Assembly: GCF_006494815.1 (NCBI RefSeq)
Contig: NZ_CP041091.1
Span: 2,370,501 to 2,434,500 of the forward strand
Direction: 5' to 3'
Source of the DNA: Nocardioides sambongensis
GTDB taxonomy: Bacteria; Actinomycetota; Actinomycetes; Propionibacteriales; Nocardioidaceae
DNA length: 64,000 nt
In this document: positions 34,950-43,174 of the stretch, in pieces
Layout of the letters: each line of letters starts with the position of its first letter
Position numbering within the stretch: position 1 is the first letter of the stretch
Program-made: the position numbers and the translations under genes
Notes under the pieces: generated by a model
What the model was told of the DNA's origin: nothing
What the model saw: only the letters and a program-made list of their open reading frames with translations
Database searches by the model: none

Positions 34950-34963
34950 CAATATCGGAGTCC
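34950..34963 (-). promoter_or_regulatory. CGATATTG element, minus strand, upstream of the origin region
   Basis: Minus strand GGACTCCGATATTG identical to the copy at 28903. Any transcript would run into the inverted repeats and the primase gene. Confidence 0.5.
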
Positions 34964-35096
34964 ACGCACTCCGCACGCGCTGATCTGCATGAACTTCGCC
35001 GTGCGTTGTCCGACCGGCGTCCGGGAAGTCGATTTGGGGTTATGCAAGCGCAGAACGCCACATACGGTGCTGCCACCACCCAACTTCGGAGGCAGC

Positions 35097-35851
35097 ATGC
35101 TCACTCGACTCATCCCGGCCGCGCTCATCGCAGCCGTGCTCACCCCGTTCGCCCTCGTTGCGCCCGCGCACGCCCAAGACGAGGCACCCGTGATCGGCCA
35201 GATCACGACCGAGAACGCTGCGGGGGGCTCACGCCCTACGTCCCGCTCTATACCCACGCAGCGCTGACGTTTACCGACTCCACCCCGAGCAACCACCGGC
35301 ACTACCGCATCGTCGTCAGTGACATCGGCTCGTTCGAGTCAGCCTACGATTCCGGCACCGAGGGCGAGTTCAAGGCGCTCATTCCCCACGACGGCATGCA
35401 GGCTGGCACCAGCTATGACTTCACGGTCGAAGAGACCAACGACGAGGGCGAGGTCATAAGCACCAGCGCGCCGAGATCATGGACATACCAGTTTGTGAAG
35501 CACCCCCGCTCATTCTCGACTTCGAGCAAGAGGGTGCGTGGGCAGTACTCCTACCGCGCGGGAAGCACAGCGAAGTTCTCCTTCAGAGGCACGTGGGAGA
35601 AGGGCACGCGCTACTCCACCCAAGTGTGGGTCAGCAAGACCAAGCGCTTCACCTCCCACGACTTTGCTACCAATACTCGGCACAATGGTGACCTCGTGTC
35701 GAAGTACAACGCCAGCAGGCCCGTGCTTTCGGTCAAGATTCCGCGTCGCCTTCGCGGCAAGTACGTGTGGGTGTCGATCCTCGGTTGGAAGGACGGCAAG
35801 GCCGGCTGGCTGTTCGCCGCCGCTGCGGAGAAGGTCATCGCTTCCCGCTGA
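35097..35851 (+). CDS. Secreted protein with FN3-like domain (frameshifted at a G6 run)
   Basis: ATG 35097, after GGAGG, opens a clear Sec signal peptide (LIPAALIAAVLTPFALVAPA, then HAQ). After ENAAG the frame is lost at a run of six G (35222-35227). One extra G restores GLTPYVPLYTHAALTFTDST and the rest of a 251-residue protein with a beta-rich, FN3-like segment (SYDFTVEETNDEGEVISTSA) and a basic C-terminal half (KYVWVSILGWKDGKAG). GGGGGGC can also act as a -1 slippage site. Function is unknown; it may be an exported surface protein of the element. Confidence 0.65.
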
Positions 35852-36079
35852 CCCTTCCAGCGACCGACTAGTAGCGCTGCGCCTCCTCGAGGCGCAGCGC
35901 TACTGCGGTCCAAGCGCGAGCGAGAAGCGATCCTGAGCGCGTCGGCTCCGTGACGCACCTTTGTGCGGCCGTAGCTGACGGCTCACGGCGTTCGAGCCGT
36001 GTTTGCGCAGGCAACGTCGCTACTGCGGGGTTGTGCAGTCTTACCGAAAACTCGGCAGGCTCAGGCTGGTAGTCAGCTG

Positions 36080-36400
36080 TCAGTGGGCGGCGTCGTAGGC
36101 CTCAACAACGGCCTGCGGCACGCGCCCACGGTTCGGCACCTCGTAGCCGTTGTCCTTCGCCCACGAGCGGACCTTTGCAGACTTGCTCTGCCCGTTCGCG
36201 GACGGTCGACGTGCGCGCTTGGAGGCAGGCACGCGCTGCGCGTTCTCGATGAACGGTGCGAGCGCCTTCTCAAGCTTGGCGAAGTTCTTGGCTGTGAGGT
36301 CGATGGTGTAGCTCGTGCCTTGCAGCGCGAAGCTGACTTCCTGCGCGTCATCGGAGCCGTCCATGTCATCGGAGATGACGACGTGTGTGGTGCGAGCCAT
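36080..36400 (-). CDS. lsr2: Lsr2-like nucleoid protein
   Basis: The 106-residue protein shows the Lsr2 layout: an N-terminal dimerization domain (VSFALQGTSYTIDLTAKNFA) and a C-terminal DNA-binding domain (RSWAKDNGYEVPNRGRVPQA) with the R-G-R AT-hook-like motif. Lsr2 coats AT-rich DNA and silences foreign genes. A copy on a mobile element may keep the element's genes quiet or counter host silencing. ATG 36400 has GTTCC/AGGAAC sequence upstream as ribosome-binding site. It is divergent from the gene at 36732. Confidence 0.92.
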   Translation of the reverse strand: MARTTHVVISDDMDGSDDAQEVSFALQGTSYTIDLTAKNFAKLEKALAPFIENAQRVPASKRARRPSANGQSKSAKVRSWAKDNGYEVPNRGRVPQAVVEAYDAAH

Positions 36401-36731
36401 GAGGAACCTTTCAACGAGCATCAACGGGGCACCTAACGCTATCCGATGGCGTGTGTAGCGCGAGGTGAGTGATGCCTCGCCTACGCGTAATCTCGCGCCG
36501 TGCCCTGAGACCGGAGGCAAATCTTGAGCGCCTCAGCTCGAACCGCGGCACCTACGACGCCAGGGCTGACATCTCAGCGGTCTTGTTACGTTTCGCGGTG
36601 GAACCATCGGGACTGTGCGACCGCCCGTCTCACTGCGAGTCCCGGCTGGCTCACGCTGGCCGCTAGACCCGCCAAGACAAACTCCTCGAAGAAGTTTGCG
36701 CTAGCCCATTGCGCTCTCTAGTAGACCGGCA
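36401..36731. other. Divergent intergenic region between lsr2 and the next gene
   Basis: About 330 bases without a gene I can support. It presumably carries the lsr2 promoter and the promoter of the small gene at 36732. I see no strong repeats. Confidence 0.4.
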
Positions 36732-37001
36732 ATGGTTCCACCCATGACGAACACCACTACCGAAAAGGGTGCCAAGAGCACCGCCGCCGCTACCAAGGAC
36801 GAGGCCGCGTTCGACCGTGCCGAGTTCTCCCGCCTCTTCTCGCGAGTGCGGTCGGAGTGCTCCTCCGTGGTGCTCGACGCCGAGAAGAAGCGTCCTCTGT
36901 TCTCGAAGGACGGCGCGAGCGCTGTCGCCAAGCGTGACGCCGTGCTGAAGGCGCTGGAGTCCTTCATCGAGATGGTCGACAGCGCGAAGCGCGAGGCCTG
37001 A
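36732..37001 (+). CDS. Small charged unknown protein
   Basis: An 89-residue protein (or 85 from ATG 36744), with an Ala/Thr-rich leader (TEKGAKSTAAATKDEAAFDR) and an amphipathic helical body (SRLFSRVRSECSSVVLDAEK; LKALESFIEMVDSAKREA). No known domain. It stands alone between two minus-strand Lsr2-related genes. A weak ribosome-binding site precedes both starts. Confidence 0.55.
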   Translation: MVPPMTNTTTEKGAKSTAAATKDEAAFDRAEFSRLFSRVRSECSSVVLDAEKKRPLFSKDGASAVAKRDAVLKALESFIEMVDSAKREA

Positions 37002-37051
37002 TCCAACCTGCTCCTGACTCGTCCCCGTGGGGCGGGTCAGAGCCACGAGAG

Positions 37052-37546
37052 CTAGTTGTTTGCCAGCTGATGTGCCACACGCAGGCGAGCAGCCAACCGG
37101 CCGCGCACCGGCACTTTCATCCCCTGCGCTCGGGCCCATTTGCGGATCTCAGCATCGCTCACCGACTTCGACTCCTTGCTCGCCTTGAACAAGCGGATCC
37201 ACTCGGTGGTGTCACGAATGTCCTGCTCGTCGTACAGCACGTTTCCGTCGTCATCGACTAAGGACTCCACTTCGTCCTTCAACTCTTCGAAGGCCGAACG
37301 GTCCGGCTGAACCTCTGTGTCGCGCACAACGATGCCCATCGTCTGCCACTTCGAGAGTCGGGTGGCGTGGATGTAACGAGTATCGCCCGTCATCCAGCGG
37401 TCGAGCACCTCCTGCTTCACACCCAGAAATGCCGCGAAGGCATCCAACTCAATGCCGAACCCTAAACGGACTCGCTTCAGAAACTCTGCGAATGACTCCT
37501 CGTCGGAGCGGTACGTCAAAGTCAGCTTAGACATTCGCTGCTCCAT
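37052..37546 (-). CDS. HTH protein with Lsr2-like C-terminal DNA-binding domain
   Basis: The 164-residue protein has an N-terminal segment like an XRE helix-turn-helix (FGIELDAFAAFLGVKQEVLD) and a C-terminal SDAEIRKWARAQGMKVPVRG that matches the Lsr2 minor-groove binding domain with its R-G-R. It is a fusion type that could bind specific and AT-rich DNA at once. It lies two bases after the stop of the gene at 37549-38478 and is probably co-translated with it. The start is ATG 37546 or ATG 37534. Confidence 0.72.
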   Translation of the reverse strand: MEQRMSKLTLTYRSDEESFAEFLKRVRLGFGIELDAFAAFLGVKQEVLDRWMTGDTRYIHATRLSKWQTMGIVVRDTEVQPDRSAFEELKDEVESLVDDDGNVLYDEQDIRDTTEWIRLFKASKESKSVSDAEIRKWARAQGMKVPVRGRLAARLRVAHQLANN

Positions 37547-37548
37547 CG

Positions 37549-38478
37549 TTATTGTTTATCCTTCGGCGTCCATAGTTCTTCGAGATGCTTTAGCAAGCGC
37601 GGCAAAGTCATACAGGTGTCGATGGGGGCTGCACCTACGACGAACTCCACGATGAAGCGATCTCTTCTCGCAGTAAGGGCGTCACGCTTAGTTCCGTCTG
37701 TCTCAAGGTCGATCTGGTGGTGCAACAGGAGGGCGTAGCGCTCTGCCTCGTTCTCCGGCACGAAGTCCGGTTCCTTCAGCCACCGTAGGAACTCCCGTAG
37801 GCCGCGCTCGTCGGCCGCGCGCCGGGCGCGCCCATCTCGGGTTTCGGCTGCTGCTCCCACTCTTGCCAGCCTGGTGTCATCGCGACGCTTGACTTCGGCA
37901 GCGCACAACTGCCGTAGCTCGAAGTGCTGCGTGTCGGCAGCCCATCGCTGAAGCTGCTTTGGGGTTACACCGAGACAGTGCAAGCCATCGTCAACGCTTA
38001 AGTCGAATAGGCAAGCGACAGCATCCGCGGAGTAGGCTTCGTGCTCAGATCTTCCTTGTTCAAGAGCCTTGGCAACGAGCCGTTCCGCGAACAGCTGTGC
38101 AACTTCAAGCACCTGAAAGCGGGTCGTCTCTTCGTACGACTTGAGCCAGCTCTTGAACTTGCCAAGCAGCTCCAGTTGGGTACGCAATGCCGGAGCTGCG
38201 AGCGTCAGCTCTGCCGTCACCCTAAGCCCAGGAATGCGCACTGGAAAGTCGAGCTGACTTGTCGGAAGCTGTAGGAACAGGGCGCGGCGAGTCGCGTGCA
38301 CCGTCGCTCGCGCCTCATTGGCGAGCAGCTGCGTATAAGCATGGTCGAGGTCCGTCGTTACAAACAGTCGTCCCTGGTCAGTCTTGAACTTCCACAAGAC
38401 GTCGCTACGCCGCCACCAGATCGGTCGCTCGCCGTCTTCCCACCGGATCAGGTCGAAAGTGGCATCGTCCTGCGCCAT
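37549..38478 (-). CDS. Unknown soluble protein
   Basis: A 309-residue protein (starting MAQDDATFDLIRWEDGERPI). It has a beta-rich N-terminal part, then a helical central part (KSWLKSYEETTRFQVLEVAQ) with DLSVDDGLHCLGVTPKQLQR, and an acidic C-terminal end. I do not recognise a family. It lies between an unknown gene upstream and the HTH-Lsr2 fusion downstream, all on the minus strand. It could be part of a defence or regulatory unit, but no catalytic motif is visible. Confidence 0.6.
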   Translation of the reverse strand: MAQDDATFDLIRWEDGERPIWWRRSDVLWKFKTDQGRLFVTTDLDHAYTQLLANEARATVHATRRALFLQLPTSQLDFPVRIPGLRVTAELTLAAPALRTQLELLGKFKSWLKSYEETTRFQVLEVAQLFAERLVAKALEQGRSEHEAYSADAVACLFDLSVDDGLHCLGVTPKQLQRWAADTQHFELRQLCAAEVKRRDDTRLARVGAAAETRDGRARRAADERGLREFLRWLKEPDFVPENEAERYALLLHHQIDLETDGTKRDALTARRDRFIVEFVVGAAPIDTCMTLPRLLKHLEELWTPKDKQ

Positions 38479-38546
38479 CTGCTGGGCGAAGTCGAGCGCG
38501 GCGTAGGCGGGCTCATGATCTGGCCCGTCGACACCCAGGCCGCTCG

Positions 38547-39122
38547 TCAGCTTGACGCTCCAGAGCTTCTACGACCGGGTGCCTTCGCCGATGCCGCCTC
38601 TTTGCGTCGCTCGATCTCGCGCGCCACCTGAGACGGCACACGAAGCTCGCCAGTCTTCTTCTGGCCAGGCCCCTTCGCGGGCACCGCGCACCAGTCATAG
38701 AGCTTGCCCCAGCTTTCGCCCGTGGCGCGCTGCACCTGCTGCAAGTGCTTGTCCAGGGCCGAGGTGTACCGCTTGTCCTCCGGAAACGCCTCGTCCTCGG
38801 GCGTAAGGGGAGCTGGATCGTCGTTCAGCAGCGCGACTACCATGTCGACCTGGGCATTGCGAGTCTCGCGCGCCTTCGGTGACAGGAACTCGTAACGCTT
38901 TGTCACCAGGCGCAGGACGTCGATGCTGTGCGCCTGCGCCTCCCCGTTGTCGTGCTCGGCATGAAGCTTGGCGACGGCGTTCTCGTAGGCAGCCTGGTCG
39001 AACAGTCGAGCGTATCCGGCCAAGTCATCCAGCTCCTTCGGGTCAGGCTTGCTCTCTTTCGAGCTGAAGTAGTGAGCGGCACCCTCGCCTCGTCGGTACA
39101 CGGTCTTGGTCTCTTGAACCAT
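38547..39122 (-). CDS. Unknown soluble protein
   Basis: A 191-residue protein from ATG 39122 (MVQETKTVYRRGEGAAHYFS) with a charged helical body (LFDQAAYENAVAKLHAEHDN) and a basic, Pro/Lys-rich tail (KTGELRVPSQVAREIERRKE). No named domain. It is the first gene of the minus-strand set that continues with 37549-38478 after 68 bases. It is divergent from the regulator at 39318. Confidence 0.6.
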   Translation of the reverse strand: MVQETKTVYRRGEGAAHYFSSKESKPDPKELDDLAGYARLFDQAAYENAVAKLHAEHDNGEAQAHSIDVLRLVTKRYEFLSPKARETRNAQVDMVVALLNDDPAPLTPEDEAFPEDKRYTSALDKHLQQVQRATGESWGKLYDWCAVPAKGPGQKKTGELRVPSQVAREIERRKEAASAKAPGRRSSGASS

Positions 39123-39317
39123 CGCTTGGGACTGCCTTTCGTCATGGCGTCGAGCCGGTCGGCCCGCCACCTCTTCTTACGGCCTCCAATGCCGTCTGAG
39201 CAGCACGAACGTGAACCCCGTACACCCGTCGAACACCCGCCGATTGACCCCGAACAAACGGATTAGCAAGTAGCATCAGCCACTGCTTCAACAGTCACGC
39301 TTGCGCCCGTCGTAGAG

Positions 39318-40319
39318 GTGCGGCATCTCGGAAGGACGGTCAGCTTGGAGGGACAGGAGGCACCTGCCGAAGACGCAGCAGCGTCGTGGGACCTCTTAGC
39401 TGACGAGCTGTCCCGCTTGCGCCTGCGCGTCGGCAATCCGTCGTTCGACAAGGTGGCGCAGCTCGTGACCGACCGTCGCAGCGCGCAGGGAGCCGAGCCA
39501 CACGTGGCCCGAGTCGCGCGTACGACGGTCTATGACTGTTTTCGTACGGGTCGACGGCGGGTCAACGTTCCGCTTGTACGTGAGATCGCTCTTGCCCTCG
39601 GAGCGACCGACGCTCACGTAGACGACTGGCTCCTTCGCTGCCACGGAACGGCGCTAGCGAAGACCACCGAGGGCGACATTGAGTTTCAACCAGCGAGCGT
39701 CCAACAGATCGAGCCGCCCCCTCTGCGCAAGGTAGCGCTACTCCTTGCAGCCTGCATCGGGCTCAACCTGGTCGGTCGTTTCCTGGTCGACGTTCTGCAC
39801 CTGCCTGGCTACATGGACATGGTCGGCACGGCCATTGCTGCCGTTGCCGTTGGACCTTGGCGCGGCGCACTCGTCGGAAGCGCTACCAACGTGCTCGGAG
39901 TGATCAGCTCGGGCATCGCCTCGCTGTACTTCATACCGGTGAACATCATCGGCGCACTTGTCTGGGGCTATGGAGTACACCGCTACGACATGGGACGAAG
40001 CCTGCAGCGCTATCTGCTGCTTTGCATGGCGACTGGCCTCGCCTGCACCGCGACTGCCGTGCCCATCTTGTATGTGGTCTTCGGCGGCTTCAACGGCAAC
40101 GGCACCGACTTCATCACGCAGACTGTGCGGGACATGACCGGGTCAAGCCTCGTGGGCATCTTGACCTCCAACACGCTCGTCTCACAGGCCGACAAGCTTG
40201 TAAGCGGCTTCGTGGCGCTCGTGATTGTGCTGTCGCTTCCAGCCAATCTGCGTTGGTGCCGCGACCTTGTGCTCACTGCTCCGGAGTCCAACCGAAAGCC
40301 ATCACTCTCGCGTCAGTAG
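39318..40319 (+). CDS. XRE-like regulator fused to an ECF-S-like membrane domain
   Basis: The 333-residue protein begins at GTG 39318 with an XRE-like domain (DELSRLRLRVGNPSFDKVAQ, VARTTVYDCFRTGRRRVNVP, LVREIALALGATDAHVDDWL). About residue 140 a membrane domain starts: KVALLLAACIGLNLVGRFLV, GTAIAAVAVGPWRGALVGSA, NIIGALVWGYGVHRYD, LLCMATGLACTATAVPILYV, FVALVIVLSLPANLRWC. It resembles ECF-type vitamin transporter S components. A membrane-bound DNA-binding protein that senses a small molecule is a possible role (inference). Confidence 0.68.
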   Translation: MRHLGRTVSLEGQEAPAEDAAASWDLLADELSRLRLRVGNPSFDKVAQLVTDRRSAQGAEPHVARVARTTVYDCFRTGRRRVNVPLVREIALALGATDAHVDDWLLRCHGTALAKTTEGDIEFQPASVQQIEPPPLRKVALLLAACIGLNLVGRFLVDVLHLPGYMDMVGTAIAAVAVGPWRGALVGSATNVLGVISSGIASLYFIPVNIIGALVWGYGVHRYDMGRSLQRYLLLCMATGLACTATAVPILYVVFGGFNGNGTDFITQTVRDMTGSSLVGILTSNTLVSQADKLVSGFVALVIVLSLPANLRWCRDLVLTAPESNRKPSLSRQ

Positions 40320-40363
40320 CCGCAGCCTGATGAGGTGGCAGCATCGGCATGCGGGTTTGTGCG

Positions 40364-41611
40364 TCAACCCGCTCCTTCTCGCTGGTGCTGCTGACTACCG
40401 CCTTTCAGGCCGGCTTCAAGTGCCTGCACTGCTGCCTGCTTCTTCGCCCGCGTCAGATGGGTGTAGTACAGCGTGATGGCTGTGTCGCTGTGGCCGAGAA
40501 TGTCCTGCACGACTTCGAGCGCTACGCCCTGATCGAAGAGCAGTGATGCGGTGATGTGCCGACTCGCGTGTGGTCGCCAGTAGAAGTCAGGGTTGATCGG
40601 CTCGTCGGGCTGCTTCTTATTCACATACGCAGTGAGCACACGGGTCCAAGCGTTCGCGTGCGTGTTGTAGTCGGTACGACGGCCGTGCGGTGTCAGGAAC
40701 ACGAGATCCTTCGCCCACTCCTCTGTCGCCGCCCGCTGCTTCTCCTTCTGAGCGACGAGCGCGAGCCGCCAGCGTTCGGGAAGCGGAACGATGCGATCCT
40801 TGCGGTTTTTCGTGGCGGGGTAGATGTACCAGCCGCTCCCGTCCTCGTGACGCTTGAGCTGTTGCTTCACGATGATGTGTGCCTTGCCCTTGCGGTGCAG
40901 GTTCGTGATGCAGTTCCACTCCAGGCCGAGGATCTCGCTTCGGCGCAGCCCGAGGAACATCATCAGCGTTCTCGGGAAGTGCTCGTGGTGCGGGTTGGCG
41001 GGGTCTTCGAGCCAGTCGAGCATGCGCTTGGTGATGCTGACGCGGCGGTTGATCCACTTCTTGTCGCCCTCGCGGACGGCCGTGGTGCGGTTGGGGATGG
41101 AGACGTGGACGAGTGGGCTGCTTCGGATGACGCCGTGCTTGACCGCGTGGTTCAGCATCGTGCGGAGCGTCTTGTATGCGTTCCAGCGAGCCGCAGGAGA
41201 CGCGAGCGGAGGAAGCGTCAAGTAGAAGAGGCGCTTGAGGTCTGATTCGGAGAGGTCGGCGATCTGCTTGTCGCAGTACGGCAGCACGTGGTGTTCGAGG
41301 TCGCGGCGGTACTTGCGGCGAGTCTCGGGCGACAGCTTCTCGGGCGGGTAGTCGTCCAGCCAGGTGTCGAGGTAGGCGGACAGCTTTGGAGAGCGTGAGC
41401 GCGTTTCTACGGCACCGCCTTGCGCCCGCTTGAGCAGGTTGGCTTGGCGACGACGAATGGCCTGCTGCGGCGTCGCGCCGAAGCCTCGCACGTACCAGCG
41501 TTTGGCCTTGCCGTCGGCATCGAGCACGGTGGAATCAAAGCCCGTGATCTGAGCACACCACATCGTCTTGCCGCGCACCTTCGTCTGGTACACGCTGCCC
41601 TCGCCGCGCAT
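40364..41611 (-). CDS. int: Tyrosine integrase
   Basis: The 415-residue phage-type integrase has an N-terminal arm-binding domain (SVYQTKVRGKTMWCAQITGF), a core-binding domain and a catalytic domain. Visible catalytic residues are Arg in LGLRRSEILGLEW, His-x-x-Arg in PHASRHITASLLFD, His in LGHSDTAITLYY and the Tyr in YYTHL. ATG 41611 is placed at the N-terminus of the arm domain. It faces away from the attachment site, with ssrA upstream on the same strand, so read-through from ssrA could express it. Confidence 0.95.
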   Translation of the reverse strand: MRGEGSVYQTKVRGKTMWCAQITGFDSTVLDADGKAKRWYVRGFGATPQQAIRRRQANLLKRAQGGAVETRSRSPKLSAYLDTWLDDYPPEKLSPETRRKYRRDLEHHVLPYCDKQIADLSESDLKRLFYLTLPPLASPAARWNAYKTLRTMLNHAVKHGVIRSSPLVHVSIPNRTTAVREGDKKWINRRVSITKRMLDWLEDPANPHHEHFPRTLMMFLGLRRSEILGLEWNCITNLHRKGKAHIIVKQQLKRHEDGSGWYIYPATKNRKDRIVPLPERWRLALVAQKEKQRAATEEWAKDLVFLTPHGRRTDYNTHANAWTRVLTAYVNKKQPDEPINPDFYWRPHASRHITASLLFDQGVALEVVQDILGHSDTAITLYYTHLTRAKKQAAVQALEAGLKGGSQQHQREGAG

Positions 41612-41639
41612 GGACGCAACGTAACAGGTTCGGCAGATT

Positions 41640-41660
41640 GTTGCGTCAAAGTGTTGCGTC
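41640..41660. repeat. Right-end GTTGCGTC arm-type sites
   Basis: GTTGCGTC at 41640-41647 and 41653-41660 mirrors the two copies at the left end (20758-20765, 20771-20778). The number and spacing are the same at both ends, as for integrase arm sites. Confidence 0.7.
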
Positions 41661-41707
41661 CTAAACGCCACTGACCTGCTGTAAATGTGCAGGTCAGTGG
41701 CGTTTAG
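41661..41707. repeat. 19-bp perfect inverted repeat between int and ssrA
   Basis: CTAAACGCCACTGACCTGC (41661-41679) and its exact complement (41689-41707) surround a 9-base loop. The right arm matches the left-end motif at 20721. It may be an arm site for integrase or excisionase, or could stop transcription from ssrA. Confidence 0.75.
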
Positions 41708-41714
41708 ACCACAA

Positions 41715-42084
41715 TAGTGGAGCTGGCGGGAATCGAACCCGCGTCCTCGAGCGTCGAACCAGGTCTTCTCCGGGTGCAGTCCGTGATGTCGTTTTCTCAG
41801 CCCCGGTGCTCGCACGAACACGTCACCGACAGGCTCAGTCAGGTTTGAGTCCCGATCAACCGCCCTGACAGCAGCGGATCAGCAAGTCTCCTAGATGACG
41901 CCTGGGTCCGGGACGGAGACGGATGCCCGGTCAGACGCTTCGATCACCGCTCAGGCGGCGAGAGCGAAGGAACTGCGCTTAGCGTCGGCAGTTATTGGTT
42001 TCCAGCGATCGTTTACGAGATGACGCTGGCTCCTCGACCCGCTTCCCCTGGAACTAACGTCCCAAGTCGAAACCGATCAGCCCC
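41715..42084 (-). ncRNA. ssrA: tmRNA (ssrA)
   Basis: Minus-strand 370-nt tmRNA, from GGGGCTGATCGGTTTCGACT (42084) to CCCGCCAGCTCCA with CTA at 41717-41715 instead of encoded CCA. The 5' GGGGCUG pairs with 3' CAGCUCC in the acceptor stem, and GGTTCGATTCCC forms the T arm. The tag frame (41989-41951) reads ADAKRSSFALAA and stop, like the 12-residue tags of related actinobacteria. The tmRNA rescues stalled ribosomes with SmpB. Its 3' end is the attachment site of the island, and neither junction encodes CCA. Confidence 0.95.
41717..41733 (+). repeat. attR, 17-bp core inside ssrA
   Basis: Identical to attL (20685-20701). It restores the tmRNA 3' end exactly, so the tmRNA still folds and works after integration. 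Confidence 0.9.
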
Positions 42085-42195
42085 TCTTGAGTTGTCAAAC
42101 CGAGTGATGGACCCAGTCTGTTGTGGCCCAGTCTAGGGGACACAACGTCATCACCGCCCCGGGATTCCCTCGCGGGCGCCTACGGTGCCCTCTGG

Positions 42196-42230
42196 TGCGC
42201 CCTGGTGTCACCCGGTGACACCAGGGCGCA
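42196..42230 (-). terminator. Strong hairpin between amidohydrolase and ssrA
   Basis: TGCGCCCTGGTGTCACC and its perfect complement (42196-42212, 42214-42230) are separated by one base. It lies 12 bases after the amidohydrolase stop. No T run, but the 17-bp stem would be very stable. Confidence 0.75.
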
Positions 42231-42241
42231 CAACAGAGCGG

Positions 42242-43174
42242 TCAGGCGGCACCGACGCCGAGAAGCCGCGCCGCGTTGTGCCAGCACACGTCACGCAACC
42301 ACTCCTCCCCCAGCCCGAGCTCGGCCAACCAGCCGAGCTGATCGGCGTAGCCGAACGGGAGGGTGGGGAAGTCCGAGCCCCACACCACGCGGTCCTGGAG
42401 GTCGGCCATCCGGGACACCAGGTCGTGGGGGAAGCCGCCGTGACCGTGGTCGTCGTCGGCGAAGAACGGCGTGAAGGCCATCGACGTGTCCAGCCGCACC
42501 TCGTCGTACCGCTCGGCGAGGGCGACGAACTCCGCACACTCCGGGGCGCCCATGTGCGCGACCACCAACCGCAGCCGGGGGTGGCGGGCGAGCACCCGCG
42601 CCGTCGACTCCGGACCCGTGTACGACGTGCCGACCGGTCCCGACCCCGCGTGCACCATGATCGGCGTACCGGCCTCCGCCAGCCCACCCCAGGCCGGGTC
42701 CAACAGCGGGTCGTCGAGGTGGAACCCGCCGACCTGCAGGTGGGCCTTGAAGATCCGGACGCCGTCGGCGATCAGCCGTGGCACGTAGGTCGCCGCCTCC
42801 GGCTCGGGGTAGAGGGTGGCCGAGCGCAGTGCCTCGGGCACCGTCGCGGCGAACTCCGCCGACCACCCGTTGAGGAAGTCGGCCACGCCCGGCTTGTGGG
42901 CGTAGGGCAGGGTCGAGAAGTGCCGGACGCCGGCGGCGCGGAGGAACCCGACGCGCTCCTCGGCCGAGCCGCGGTAACGGATCGGCCACGGACGCCCGAT
43001 CAGCTCCCCGGCACCGTCGAACTCCCGCCAGACCGCCTTCTCGATCGGCGGCGGCAGGAAGTGCACGTGCAGGTCGATCAGGCCGGGCAGGCCGAGGTCA
43101 CTGATGAACTGCCGTACCGGGGCGGCGTCGGTGCTCGCCGGCGCCGAGAGCGCCGACGCCGTAGCGTCAGTCAC
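42242..43174 (-). CDS. Amidohydrolase (ACMSD-like, PF04909)
   Basis: The 310-residue protein has the metal site DLHVHF and later histidines in VVAHMG and [11 protein letters not shown], as in the amidohydrolase-2 family. It would hydrolyse or decarboxylate a small substrate. Its start overlaps the smpB stop by 8 bases, so it is at the end of the smpB transcript. A hairpin follows its stop. The specific reaction is unknown. Confidence 0.87.
   Translation of the reverse strand: MTDATASALSAPASTDAAPVRQFISDLGLPGLIDLHVHFLPPPIEKAVWREFDGAGELIGRPWPIRYRGSAEERVGFLRAAGVRHFSTLPYAHKPGVADFLNGWSAEFAATVPEALRSATLYPEPEAATYVPRLIADGVRIFKAHLQVGGFHLDDPLLDPAWGGLAEAGTPIMVHAGSGPVGTSYTGPESTARVLARHPRLRLVVAHMGAPECAEFVALAERYDEVRLDTSMAFTPFFADDDHGHGGFPHDLVSRMADLQDRVVWGSDFPTLPFGYADQLGWLAELGLGEEWLRDVCWHNAARLLGVGAA

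Larger units (their letters stand above)
20685..41733. mobile_element. 21-kb integrative element in the 3' end of ssrA
   Basis: The element is bounded by 17-bp direct repeats, the right copy lying in the tmRNA acceptor stem. A tyrosine integrase is next to the right end. It carries DNA methyltransferase, McrBC-like restriction genes, a Pycsar-like pair, serine recombinase, replication-relaxation protein, primase-helicase with a candidate origin, Lsr2 and several unknown genes. I see no virion, relaxase or FtsK-type genes, so transfer is unexplained. It may be a phage-satellite-like or plasmid-like integrative element. Confidence 0.92.
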
